DNA of 64,000 nucleotides from Ancylomarina subtilis. GTDB taxonomy: Bacteria; Bacteroidota; Bacteroidia; Bacteroidales; Marinifilaceae. Every line of letters starts with the position of its first letter. The first letter of the stretch is position 1. Of this stretch, positions 46,184 through 54,510 are shown piece by piece. A program made the translations under genes and the position numbers. The stretch covers positions 372,001-436,000 of the forward strand of contig NZ_SHKN01000002.1 of assembly GCF_004217115.1 (NCBI RefSeq), given 5' to 3'. The notes beneath the pieces were generated by a model. It did no database searches. It had not been told where the DNA came from and was given only the letters and a program-made list of their open reading frames with translations.

Positions 46184-46474
46184 ATGCGCCGATCAAAAAC
46201 ACAAAAAATAGAAGAACTTGTCAAGATTGTTTTAAAAGAGCAAGGCCTGGATGTGAAGCTAAAAGAACTGGAATTGATTAAGGCCTGGGAAGTTGTGATT
46301 GGGAAGAATGTTGCCAATGCCACAACCAACCTTTATATCAAAAACAGAAAATTGTATGTACAGCTCCGTTCATCTATCATCCGTAATGAATTGATGCTCA
46401 TCAAAACGGGTTTGATTCGAGCTTTAAATAATGAAGTGGATGCTCAAATTATCGACGATATTGTGGTACGATAA
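46184..46474 (+). CDS. DUF721 (DciA-like) protein
   Basis: This 96-residue basic protein has the DUF721 pattern (LVKIVLKEQGLDVKLKELELIKAWEVVIGKNVANAT), with a conserved Trp in helix 2. DciA proteins with this domain load the replicative helicase DnaB where DnaC is absent. It is co-transcribed with recF, which fits a replication role. The length is short for DciA and lacks the C-terminal tail, as is usual in Bacteroidota. The DciA function is an inference. Confidence 0.82.
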   Translation: MRRSKTQKIEELVKIVLKEQGLDVKLKELELIKAWEVVIGKNVANATTNLYIKNRKLYVQLRSSIIRNELMLIKTGLIRALNNEVDAQIIDDIVVR

Positions 46475-46531
46475 AAGGCCTAAAAAGCTTGATTACTCCT
46501 TAGACCGTTCTATTTTTAAAATCCGTTACTG

Positions 46532-46951
46532 TTAGAAAATCTCGCAACCTGAAAAGTGGAATGCACCTTCGATACAAGCGTTTTCGTCGCTATCAGAACC
46601 ATGTACAGCATTCTTTGACATCGATTCGGCGAATTGTTTACGGATGGTTCCTTCTTCTGCTTCAGCAGGATTGGTTGCTCCAATTAGTTTTCTGAAATCA
46701 GCCACAGCATTTTCTTTCTCGAGAATAGCAGCCACAATTGGCCCCGAACTCATAAATTCAGTCAACTCACCATAAAAGGGTCTATCCTTGTGGACCTCGT
46801 AGAAAACTTCAGCCTGTTTTTTGCTGATTTGGGTGTATTTCAGAGCAGCAATTCTAAAACCACCTTTTGTAATGGCGGCTAAAATTTCACCAATATAGCC
46901 ATTGGCAACAGCATCTGGTTTTATCATTGTAAAAGTTCTATCACTTCTCAT
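46532..46951 (-). CDS. ndk: Nucleoside diphosphate kinase
   Basis: Ndk moves the terminal phosphate between nucleoside triphosphates and diphosphates. The 139 residues include the phospho-histidine in [15 protein letters not shown], the catalytic [19 protein letters not shown] start and the Kpn-loop-type [13 protein letters not shown]. Length is normal. It faces the recF-DUF721 pair convergently with a 57-bp gap and no clear shared hairpin. The start is the ATG at 46949-46951. The identification is certain. Confidence 0.97.
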   Translation of the reverse strand: MRSDRTFTMIKPDAVANGYIGEILAAITKGGFRIAALKYTQISKKQAEVFYEVHKDRPFYGELTEFMSSGPIVAAILEKENAVADFRKLIGATNPAEAEEGTIRKQFAESMSKNAVHGSDSDENACIEGAFHFSGCEIF

Positions 46952-47221
46952 AATTCTTAAATTTTGGTTATTGAAACAAATTTAATCATTCTAAATAATA
47001 ATGCAAGTAAAATAAGTTTGATCTGATAATTGGCTGAAATACTGGTGTTCCATGAGGATGCGAGATGTGCTTTAAAAAATAAATAAGCGCTTCAATAGCC
47101 CATGTTTAAAATAATTAAAGGCGAGCTTATGTCAACTTAATTCAACTGGGGTTTATTTCAGATTCTTTTAAAATATTCCGTAATTTAGCCAACTTGAATC
47201 ATTAGAGAGAAAAAACAGACC

Positions 47222-48241
47222 ATGCAAAACAGAATAAACCAAGAGCTGAGCTTATCGGCCAAAGAATATATCCTAAAAGCGAATCAGATTTCAATTATCC
47301 CTCATGCGGGACCAGATGGTGATGCTGTAGGGTCTTCATTGGCTTTGATGCGTTACCTTAAAAAGCTGGGTAAGCAAGTCAAAGCCATTTGTCCCAATGC
47401 CTATCCTGAGTTTTTAACCTGGTTGCATGGCGAAACTGAATTGGACGTTTTTGAGAATGCTAAAGAAGCTTGTACAACCTATATCAATGCGTCGGATTTG
47501 ATCTTTATTGTCGATCACAACTCCTTTAAGCGTTCGGGTGATTTGGGTAAGCTGTTGGAGGAACATTCAGCTACAAAAATCATGATTGATCATCATCCTA
47601 TGCCTGAAGATATTGCTGATATTGCCCTGTCGGATACGGCTATGTGTTCCACTTGTGAGATGATTTATGAATTTATAGATGCTCTGGGGGATAATGATTT
47701 GATTGATGAAGGCATTGCTGAGTGTATCTATACAGGAATCATTACCGATACAGGAGGATTGAGTTATAATTCTTCGAATCAGCGAATTTACGAGATTGTA
47801 GGTGATTTAATGGCTAAGGGGATTGATAAGGCCAAGGTACACGGGAAAATTTACGATAATTTCTCAGCTCATCGAATGAAATTATTGGGCTATTGTTTGA
47901 ATGAAGGGATGGAACTATTGCCGGAATACGAAGCAGCAATTATACATTTGACCAAAGAAACACTGGAGGCTTTCGAACACCAGGATGGCGATACCGAGGG
48001 CTTTGTAAACTATCCTCTATCTATAAAAGGAATCAATATTTCGGTTATTTTTATGGAGAGAGACGATGCGGTTAAGATCTCTTTCCGATCGAAAGGCGAT
48101 ATTCCAATCAATCAAATGGCTCGCGATTTCTTTAATGGAGGTGGGCATATTAATGCTGCTGGTGGGCGTACTTACGAAAGCATGCCAAAAGCGATTGAGA
48201 AGTTTAAAAAGGAATTACCTGCTTTTTATAAGAGCTTGTAG
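47222..48241 (+). CDS. nrnA: DHH-family phosphoesterase (NrnA-like oligoribonuclease/pAp phosphatase)
   Basis: This 339-residue cytosolic enzyme degrades short RNA oligomers and pAp, as in NrnA. The DHH domain shows SIIPHAGPDGDAVGSS (metal motif 1), FIVDHNS (motif 2) and IMIDHHPMPED (DHH motif 3). The C-terminal DHHA1 domain ends with the GGGHINAAGGR nucleotide-binding loop. Length and order are typical. It ends before a strong terminator. The family is certain; the substrate assignment is by homology. Confidence 0.93.
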   Translation: MQNRINQELSLSAKEYILKANQISIIPHAGPDGDAVGSSLALMRYLKKLGKQVKAICPNAYPEFLTWLHGETELDVFENAKEACTTYINASDLIFIVDHNSFKRSGDLGKLLEEHSATKIMIDHHPMPEDIADIALSDTAMCSTCEMIYEFIDALGDNDLIDEGIAECIYTGIITDTGGLSYNSSNQRIYEIVGDLMAKGIDKAKVHGKIYDNFSAHRMKLLGYCLNEGMELLPEYEAAIIHLTKETLEAFEHQDGDTEGFVNYPLSIKGINISVIFMERDDAVKISFRSKGDIPINQMARDFFNGGGHINAAGGRTYESMPKAIEKFKKELPAFYKSL

Positions 48242-48264
48242 TTTTTATACATATTTTCACAAAG

Positions 48265-48297
48265 ATGCGCCCACTCTTGTAATAGGAGTGGGCGTAT
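48265..48297 (+). terminator. nrnA terminator
   Basis: A 12-position GC-rich stem (48265-48276 with 48286-48297, including one G-T pair) is followed by TTTTG, 24 bp past the stop. Confidence 0.85.
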
Positions 48298-48314
48298 TTT
48301 GTTTAGAAATTAGT

Positions 48315-50168
48315 CTATCGTGATATTGCCTTAAGTATTCGATCTTCTTTAATTAAGACATCTTTCATTAAAAGTTGGTAGGGAAACTTCTTGTGTTTCG
48401 AACTTCTAAATCCATCCAGAATGTTTACTAAGGAACCTGCAGTAATAAGAGATAGATTAATCTCGAATTCAAGACCACAATCATTCACAAAATCATCACT
48501 AAAATCAGGTGCAATTAATAATGATTTCACCACATTGAATCCATTGTTTTTAGCTTGATCAACATACGATTTAATTTGTCTGGAAACAGAACTGAATTTG
48601 TTATAGCCGCTTTCTTTTATCGTTTTACATTCAACGATAATGACGTCATTATTCCCTAAGTTAAGAATTAAGTCCATCTTGTTTTTCTTTGAATTGAGTT
48701 GTTTCTTTAGTTTTTCATCAACGTCAAATTCAAGTTGTTCAAATATCGTACGAGTTACGTCTTCAAATTTTAAACCTAACTCACTCTCTTTAATGATAAT
48801 CCCATTTTCTCTAAGTTCTGAAAGATTTCGGAATCCAAGATGCTCGTAGTTTTCTATATAGAGATTCTCGGCGTCTTTATATGCATCCAGAATATTAAGA
48901 ATGAGATTGCCTCTTGATTTTATTTCTTTGGCTGCAATAAATGTTTTAAGATCGTCATTGGAAATTAAATCGAGTATGTCTCTGGGTTTTATGTTGAAAT
49001 CCAGATAATATTGACTGTTTTCAATTTTATCGTCCTGCATTTCAAATTCGATTTGAATTTGTTTTTGCAGATTTGGCAGAACGTCTGTAAGATCAATTAA
49101 AAGTCTTTCGTAGCCTTCAATTGAAATACCAACTTTTTCATCCCGCTCAACATCGTTGAAGTAACTGATGAGATTTGAGATTTTATCCTCTAAATTAAGG
49201 CCATGAAGGGGTGTTGATATTTTTAAACCATTCTCCCATAAATCATTCAAGAATTTCTTTTTTTCAGTTAGTTTCGTTCCGTCTTTGTGCAGACTCTTTT
49301 GCAAAAGAGTAGTGATAGGAATGCCTTCAGAAATAATCAGTTTAATTTTATTCTCATAGGTTTGTTCCTTTATATCAATATTGTGCTTGCGACAAATGAG
49401 ATTTAATTGCGGTTCTCGAAGAGCTTTAAGAATTCTGCGATAATATTTATCAGCTAAATCTTTTTCTCGTATTTTTCTCAGAACACGTACCATTTCATCG
49501 GCTACATAGAGTTGACTATTCTTTTTGGAATAGAAGATTACTCCGATATTTTTTAAGAAAGTAATTATTTCATCGATATCATGTTTTACAGGAGGAATAA
49601 TAAGATAGTTGATCAATTTTATTTCTTCCTGCGATAATTCAAGTTTTTGAGCTAGACACAAAAGAATAGATAGTTCATCATCGGTAATCTTAGCTTCTCT
49701 GTTATGTTCCAAATCATTATTATAAGCGGTTTTCACACAGGCTTTATAAATGTTATAATCCCGTATTCTTTGTTCGTCCAACTCTGATTTTTCGTCTAAC
49801 AAATTATTCTTTAGGTTTCGAGTTTTCTTCTTGATACTTGAAAGTTCCTTTTCATAGAGATAGCCTAACCATTCTCTTTTCAAGATGGCATTTCCATCAC
49901 GACTGATAATATCGATTAGAATATCCAACTGGGAGGTCGTGTTTACGAATTCAGATTTTACTGAATGGGTAAATTCGTGTGTTATCAGATTGAAAACTTT
50001 TGAAATATTGACATTATCAACGCTTTTGAGATCAACATTATTATCGGATAGAATTTTTTCTATTTCTTTTATTTTTTTTGGATTGGAGTTAATAATATTA
50101 TCAACAATTTTTAAAAAAGAATTTTTTTCTAAGGAGTTAATATTGTCTAATATTTTTTCAAGTTTCAT
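48315..50168 (-). CDS. Stand-alone PD-(D/E)XK nuclease-like protein
   Basis: This 617-residue, Lys/Glu/Ile-rich protein belongs to no named family that I recognise. The C-terminal 150 residues look like a PD-(D/E)XK fold: Glu469 in LKFEDVT, Asp499 in KMDLIL, Glu513-x-Lys515 in IIVECKT, and Gln531 in SRQIKSYVDQ. Two helix-turn segments (around LNLICRKHNIDIKEQTYENK and DLISNDDLKTFIAAKEIKSR) recall SAP-like DNA-binding motifs. The first half is helical without known motifs. It is single, minus-strand, AT-rich and sits between nrnA and an rsmI-like gene. A defence or DNA-repair role is possible but unproven. Confidence 0.7.
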   Translation of the reverse strand: MKLEKILDNINSLEKNSFLKIVDNIINSNPKKIKEIEKILSDNNVDLKSVDNVNISKVFNLITHEFTHSVKSEFVNTTSQLDILIDIISRDGNAILKREWLGYLYEKELSSIKKKTRNLKNNLLDEKSELDEQRIRDYNIYKACVKTAYNNDLEHNREAKITDDELSILLCLAQKLELSQEEIKLINYLIIPPVKHDIDEIITFLKNIGVIFYSKKNSQLYVADEMVRVLRKIREKDLADKYYRRILKALREPQLNLICRKHNIDIKEQTYENKIKLIISEGIPITTLLQKSLHKDGTKLTEKKKFLNDLWENGLKISTPLHGLNLEDKISNLISYFNDVERDEKVGISIEGYERLLIDLTDVLPNLQKQIQIEFEMQDDKIENSQYYLDFNIKPRDILDLISNDDLKTFIAAKEIKSRGNLILNILDAYKDAENLYIENYEHLGFRNLSELRENGIIIKESELGLKFEDVTRTIFEQLEFDVDEKLKKQLNSKKNKMDLILNLGNNDVIIVECKTIKESGYNKFSSVSRQIKSYVDQAKNNGFNVVKSLLIAPDFSDDFVNDCGLEFEINLSLITAGSLVNILDGFRSSKHKKFPYQLLMKDVLIKEDRILKAISR

Positions 50169-50315
50169 CGCGCTTGTATTTAGTGAGTATTTTGAATAGA
50201 ATTAGATTATTTAAGGATTTAATTTATCAGTAAGACCTTTAAATTTAATAATTTATTTCAGATAATACCTCTAAAGTATAATGAGTTAAGGGGGAGTTTA
50301 AGTTCTGATATAAAA

Positions 50316-50346
50316 AAAGCGCTGTCGAGATTTACGACAGCGCTTT
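50316..50346 (-). terminator. Terminator of the RsmI-like gene
   Basis: A perfect 12-bp GC-rich stem (50316-50327 with 50335-50346) followed by T residues on the minus strand lies 25 bp past the stop at 50371. Confidence 0.88.
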
Positions 50347-50370
50347 ATAAATATTATTGAGAGATATTTT

Positions 50371-51078
50371 TTACTTATTCTTGTGCAAAAGAAAAATAGC
50401 AGGACGTTTGTGAAGTTCGGGCATTTGGCTTTTCCATTGCTTAGCCGGGAGCGTTTTTATGAACTCCGTTTCAAGCGTGATATCAACGGCGACACATATT
50501 TGAGTTCCGGCACTACATTGTTGAGTCAAATCTTCCAGGAGTTTCATATTGCGGTAAGGCGCTTCGATAAAAATTTGAGTTTGGTTTTCGTTAACTGAAC
50601 GGTTCTCCAATTGCTTGATTTTTTTAGCGCGCTCACCATCTTTAATAGGAATGTAGCCATTAAAAGCAAAACTCTGGCCGTTGAACCCCGAAGCCATCAG
50701 CGATAGTAAAATGGATGAAGGGCCAACCAATGGAATAATTCGAATGTTTCTTTCGTGAGCTAATTTCACCACATCAGCCCCAGGATCAGCCACACCCGGA
50801 CACCCTGCTTCTGAGATAATCCCCATGTCATGTTCTTTTATCACCTTCAGATAATCCGAAATGGCAGCAGGTGAACTGTGTTTGTTCAGTTCGTAAAAGC
50901 TCAGTTCGTCTATGTCGATGTTGCGATCCACTTTTTTTAAGTAACGGCGTGCGGTACGGATATTCTCAACAATAAAATGCTTGATGGTTGGAATCAGTTC
51001 TTGAATGTCTTTGGGAATCACGGCATCGAGCCCCGAATCGCCCAATGTGGTTGGAATTAAATAAAGTTTACCTTTCAT
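50371..51078 (-). CDS. RsmI-like tetrapyrrole-methylase family protein
   Basis: This 235-residue cytosolic SAM-dependent methyltransferase of the TP-methylase superfamily is the nearest to RsmI, which 2'-O-methylates C1402 of 16S rRNA. The motif EAGCPGVADPGADVV corresponds to the RsmI DAGTP/ISDPG region but is altered. LVGPSSILLSLMASGF and FIEAPYRNMKLLEDL are the other conserved blocks. It is shorter than RsmI (about 280 residues). A -7 element at 51117-51124 precedes it. A paralogue with a different target is as likely as RsmI itself. Confidence 0.8.
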   Translation of the reverse strand: MKGKLYLIPTTLGDSGLDAVIPKDIQELIPTIKHFIVENIRTARRYLKKVDRNIDIDELSFYELNKHSSPAAISDYLKVIKEHDMGIISEAGCPGVADPGADVVKLAHERNIRIIPLVGPSSILLSLMASGFNGQSFAFNGYIPIKDGERAKKIKQLENRSVNENQTQIFIEAPYRNMKLLEDLTQQCSAGTQICVAVDITLETEFIKTLPAKQWKSQMPELHKRPAIFLLHKNK

Positions 51079-51116
51079 ATAATTTGTGATGGAATTAGCT
51101 TTGTGATAATATGGGG

Positions 51117-51124
51117 CAAATGTA
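51117..51124 (-). promoter_or_regulatory. -7 element (TAnnTTTG) of the RsmI-like gene
   Basis: TACATTTG on the minus strand lies 39 bp before the ATG at 51078. A -33 TTG at the right distance is not visible. Its direction places the repeat array upstream of the promoter. Confidence 0.45.
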
Positions 51125-51190
51125 CAAATATTTAAGTATTACTTGTTCTGTATTGGATCATCCTGCTTGAAGAGCTGTTTTTGTTTGCTT

Positions 51191-51494
51191 CCGTTCGCGG
51201 GTTGAGCCTTTCCGTTCGCGAACGGAAGGGGTACCACACTGAACGGAGATGCAAAAGTCCCGAACGGAGAAAGTGTTCTTGCCAACGGACGACTACTTTT
51301 CCTAACGGAACAGCTTACCAGGCGAACGGAAAGGCTTTCTGATGCAACGGGACAGCTCCTCTGAGCGCAACGGATCACCTCCCAAGTGCAACGGGAGGAT
51401 TTTCTGATACAACGGAACCCCTCCCAGGTCCAACGGAAGGGGGTTCTGGTGCAACGGAACACCTCCTAAGTCCAACGGAAGGGGGGCTGATGCC
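51191..51494. repeat. 21-bp-period tandem repeat array with an orientation flip
   Basis: AACGG recurs on the plus strand at 51221, 51242, 51263, 51284, 51304, 51325, 51346, 51369, 51390, 51411, 51432, 51453 and 51474. Spacings are 21 bp, with one 20 and one 23. Inverted CCGTT copies lie at 51191 and 51212, again 21 bp apart, to the left of a perfect 18-bp palindrome at 51210-51227. From 51369 on, two unit types alternate, one ending CCTCCCAAGTNC-like and one with GGNNTTCTGATGC-like sequence. The array is GC-rich against an AT-rich background. The divergent promoters at both ends face away from it. Confidence 0.9.
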
Positions 51495-51542
51495 AGGAAA
51501 GAGGTTTTTGCCCAATATAATCGGTATTATCAGGCAAATATT

Positions 51543-51550
51543 TAAATTTG
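51543..51550 (+). promoter_or_regulatory. -7 element (TAnnTTTG) of the RX4H protein gene
   Basis: TAAATTTG ends 4 bp before the ATG at 51555, so either the transcript is nearly leaderless or the true start is downstream. The repeat array lies directly upstream. Confidence 0.4.
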
Positions 51551-51554
51551 TGAG

Positions 51555-52058
51555 ATGGAAAAAATAAAAGCGGAACAGGAAAAGGAATTTATATCGAGAA
51601 TCTTTATCGATGAGATAGGGCGATTGCAAAAAGAAGGCTTTTATTTCTTCTCGTTTATACTGATGGGGCAGGCCATTGAAGCCTTGGGTTGTTTTCTCGA
51701 CAACAAGCCGTTGAAGGCCCGCGCTCAATCTTCCAAACGATTCTCTAAAGCCCTGAATGTTTTGATGGGGAATAAATACCGTGCGGTTAATAATGACCAT
51801 TGGCTGTATGATAGATTAAGAAACCAATTAACCCATTCTTTCGTACCCAGTAAGTCGCTTTATTTGCTTTCTCGCGATAAGCAAACCGACGAATTACAGC
51901 ATCTGCAATGGACTGACGATCGTTTGGTTTTGGTGGCCGAAGATATGTATGACGATTTGAAAGGCGCATGCAAACATCTCTTTTCGATGATAGACAAGGG
52001 AAAGGTGCCTCTAAAAAATATAGCGGCTTCGCCTGCTGATTTGCTTTTGCAGGATTAA
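51555..52058 (+). CDS. Small helical protein with an RX4H (HEPN-like) motif
   Basis: This 167-residue protein appears largely helical. The segment LYDRLRNQLTHSF carries R89-x4-H94, the pattern of HEPN RNase domains, in the middle of a helix. The preceding FFSFILMGQAIEALGCFLD helix also fits the HEPN helix bundle. No signal peptide or toxin-antitoxin partner is adjacent; the RsmI-like gene is divergent and the DUF2520 gene follows 34 bp downstream. HEPN membership is a suggestion only. The protein is unassigned. Confidence 0.6.
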   Translation: MEKIKAEQEKEFISRIFIDEIGRLQKEGFYFFSFILMGQAIEALGCFLDNKPLKARAQSSKRFSKALNVLMGNKYRAVNNDHWLYDRLRNQLTHSFVPSKSLYLLSRDKQTDELQHLQWTDDRLVLVAEDMYDDLKGACKHLFSMIDKGKVPLKNIAASPADLLLQD

Positions 52059-52092
52059 GGTGTTTTTCGGATTAGAATTAACGAATCAGACA

Positions 52093-52875
52093 ATGAATAA
52101 AGATATCGTATTTATAGGGGCCGGAAATCTGGCTACACATTTGGCTTTGGCTCTTAATAAGGCTACTTATAATATCCTACAGGTTTATAGCAGAACACAA
52201 GTGTCAGCTGAAACTTTAGCTAAGCAAGTTGATGCAGATTCGTGTTGTTCCTTTGAGCAAGTTTGCCGCGATGCAGATTTGTATATTTTCGCTTTAAGCG
52301 ATAAAGCTCTGCTTCCTGCTTTGCAAGCCTTGCAACTGAAAGGGAAAAAGCTGGTGCATACGGCGGGCAGTTTGCCTTTGTCCGTATTCGAGGATTTTAC
52401 CACTGATTACGGTGTGTTTTATCCTTTGCAAACTTTTTCAAAGGCGCGTCAGATTGACTTTTCAAACATTCCAATTTGCATAGAAGCCAATGGGGCTGAT
52501 TTGGAATCGGAACTGATCCAGATGGGGAATCAAATATCCAATTTGGTTCAATTGCTTTCATCGCATCAGCGTAAGCAATTGCATTTGGCGGCAGTTTTTA
52601 CTTGCAATTTTACCAATCACATGTATCATATTGGCCAGGAATTACTTCAGGAAGAGGGAATGGATTTCGATTTGCTAAAGCCTTTGATTTTGGAAACAGC
52701 CCTGAAGGTACAAGAAATGCCGGCTAAAGCTGCACAAACAGGTCCTGCTGTTCGTTTCGACGAAGATGTTATAAAAGCACACGAGGAAAGCCTGAAAATG
52801 CAGCCCGATTTTCAAAAATTGTATAGATTTGTCAGTGAAAGTATTTATCACTTGCATAAGAAAGATGAGAATTGA
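52093..52875 (+). CDS. Rossmann-like DUF2520 oxidoreductase
   Basis: This 260-residue protein starts at the ATG at 52093; an upstream frame from 52060 begins GTG and is unlikely. The N-terminal NAD(P)-binding loop is VFIGAGNLATHLALAL, resembling ProC and F420-dependent reductases. The C-terminal DUF2520 helical domain includes HLAAVFTCNFTNHMYHIGQELL. Such proteins are common in Bacteroidota next to kdsC, as here. The reaction is unknown; a reductase role in envelope or cofactor metabolism is inferred from neighbours. Confidence 0.85.
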   Translation: MNKDIVFIGAGNLATHLALALNKATYNILQVYSRTQVSAETLAKQVDADSCCSFEQVCRDADLYIFALSDKALLPALQALQLKGKKLVHTAGSLPLSVFEDFTTDYGVFYPLQTFSKARQIDFSNIPICIEANGADLESELIQMGNQISNLVQLLSSHQRKQLHLAAVFTCNFTNHMYHIGQELLQEEGMDFDLLKPLILETALKVQEMPAKAAQTGPAVRFDEDVIKAHEESLKMQPDFQKLYRFVSESIYHLHKKDEN

Positions 52876-52946
52876 TTAAAGCCGGGATTGTCAGCTCGCA
52901 AGAGTTGAAATAATGATAAAGTAACAAAAGTAAATTATAAGAATAT

Positions 52947-53474
52947 ATGGCCTTTTTTAAAGAAGATTTGATGAAAGTAAAGGCTTTCATTTTTGATGTG
53001 GATGGGGTATTGTCCACAGAGTGTATCACCATCGATTCTGATGGGGAATTGTTGAGAACAGCTAATACGAAAGATGGTTATGCCATTCAGTATGCTGTAA
53101 AAAAAGGCTATCCTGTGGCAATTATCACTGGCGGAACGTCAGATGCTGTTGAACAACGCTACCGTGGTTTGGGGGTTCAGGATATTTATATGTCGTCGAA
53201 GGATAAGATAGCTGATTTCGAAAATTTTCTATCGAAACATAATCTTGCCGAAGATAATGTCATGTATATGGGGGACGATTTACCTGATTATGAGGTGATG
53301 CAGCGTGTTGGTGTACCAACTTGTCCTAAGAATGCGGTGACTCAAATTAAAGAAATTTCAGCTTATATCTCTGATATGGATGGTGGCTGTGCTTGCGTTC
53401 GCGATGTGATGGAACAGGTGCTTCGCGCTCATGGCAATTGGTATGTTGCCGATACTAAGATTCAAAGTATATAA
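52947..53474 (+). CDS. kdsC: 3-deoxy-D-manno-octulosonate 8-phosphate phosphatase
   Basis: KdsC removes phosphate from KDO-8-P in the lipopolysaccharide inner-core pathway. The 175 residues show the HAD motif FDVDGVLS, with catalytic Asp17 and Asp19, then ITGGTSDAVEQR and the C-terminal MGDDLPDYEVM. The KDO-specific C-terminal region is present at normal length. It sits in a conserved group with DUF2520, a UbiA-type enzyme and Maf. The identification is strong. Confidence 0.93.
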   Translation: MAFFKEDLMKVKAFIFDVDGVLSTECITIDSDGELLRTANTKDGYAIQYAVKKGYPVAIITGGTSDAVEQRYRGLGVQDIYMSSKDKIADFENFLSKHNLAEDNVMYMGDDLPDYEVMQRVGVPTCPKNAVTQIKEISAYISDMDGGCACVRDVMEQVLRAHGNWYVADTKIQSI

Positions 53475-53546
53475 GGTTGTCGGTTATCAGTTGACTAATA
53501 AAATGACTTCTTTACTTTAACCTTTTTCACTTTAACCTTGTTTGTA

Positions 53547-54506
53547 ATGCTCAACTTATTAAGATTAATTCGCGTACCAAATCTGATTATTATTGCTCTG
53601 ACACAATATGTGATGCGGTATTTTATTATTCGGCCCATTTTGGCGATTAATAGAATTCATCTGCAGCTTAGCGATATTGATTTTTCTATTTTGGTTTTAG
53701 CGACTCTTTTTATTGCAGCAGGGGGCTATATTATCAATGATTATTTTGATTGCAAAGCGGATCGTTTAAACAAACGTCAAGTCATTGTGGGAAGACAGAT
53801 TAGCCGTCGGGCTTCGCTCGCTTTACATCAAATCTTTAGTTTTATTGGTTTGGTTTTGGGCGGATACGTATCCTATAAAGTAGGGCACTGGCAATTTATA
53901 CTGATATTTTTCATGGCGGGGGGCTTGTTATGGTTCTATTCCACATCCTATAAAAACCATTTTATATTGGGGAATTTGGTTATGGCTTTTATTTGTGCGG
54001 CCATTCCGTTTTTGGTAGTGATTTTCGAGATTCCGCCTTTAAATAAAACCTATGCAGAAGTATTGGTGGCTTCAAAAACCAATTTCGATTACCTTTTATA
54101 TTGGGTAGGTGCTTTTTCATTCTTTGCTTTTTTTGGAGTTCTGATTCAACAATTGATTCGTGATTTAATATCGGTAAAAGGAGATAAGGAAATTGGAAGA
54201 CGAAGTTTGCCTTTCATCATTGGATTCAGATGGACTAAGGCGATTATTGTGAGTCTGATCTTATTTTTAAGTGTCTCTGTTTTTGGTGTGTGGTATCAGT
54301 TTTTGAATGCCCCTGTAGATAAGATCACCCCTTGGTATTTCAGTATCTTAATTATTTTCCCTTTACTCTTGCTTTCATACCTCGTTTTAAGACTCAAGAA
54401 AGATGAAAGCCTTAAGTTTGGGATGATTCTGTTGCGGATTGCTATTCTGGCAGGTATTTCATATGCTTTTGTAGTCAATCATATTTTATCAAATACAAAT
54501 TTTTAG
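53547..54506 (+). CDS. UbiA-family prenyltransferase
   Basis: The start is taken as the ATG at 53547, giving 319 residues; a frame from 53538 begins TTG. The protein has about nine hydrophobic segments and the two Asp-rich sites: NDYFDCKADRLN (first DxxxD) and the later DLISVKGDKEIGRR (second). UbiA enzymes attach a prenyl chain to an aromatic or glycerol acceptor. Bacteroidota members at this locus are often annotated as geranylgeranylglycerol-phosphate transferases or menaquinone-type enzymes; the substrate is not decided here. It is followed 4 bp later by maf. Confidence 0.88.
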   Translation: MLNLLRLIRVPNLIIIALTQYVMRYFIIRPILAINRIHLQLSDIDFSILVLATLFIAAGGYIINDYFDCKADRLNKRQVIVGRQISRRASLALHQIFSFIGLVLGGYVSYKVGHWQFILIFFMAGGLLWFYSTSYKNHFILGNLVMAFICAAIPFLVVIFEIPPLNKTYAEVLVASKTNFDYLLYWVGAFSFFAFFGVLIQQLIRDLISVKGDKEIGRRSLPFIIGFRWTKAIIVSLILFLSVSVFGVWYQFLNAPVDKITPWYFSILIIFPLLLLSYLVLRLKKDESLKFGMILLRIAILAGISYAFVVNHILSNTNF

Positions 54507-54510
54507 TTCT

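Noticed and set aside
48315-50168. Complete restriction-modification system
   Set aside because: No methyltransferase or specificity gene flanks the PD-(D/E)XK protein, so a classical system is not supported.
51139-51462. Minus-strand ORF with heptad-like repeats such as FRCTRTP and FRCIRKS
   Set aside because: The seven-residue periodicity is simply the 21-bp DNA repeat read in frame. Composition is Cys/Arg/Trp-rich and unlike neighbours, and the array lies outside both promoters' transcripts.
51191-51494. CRISPR array
   Set aside because: The units are degenerate along their full length with no invariant repeat and variable spacer, the period is 21 bp, and no cas gene is near.
51375-51800. 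Second minus-strand ORF across the array and the start of the RX4H gene
   Set aside because: Its repeats also come from the 21-bp units, and the rest is antisense to a better supported gene.
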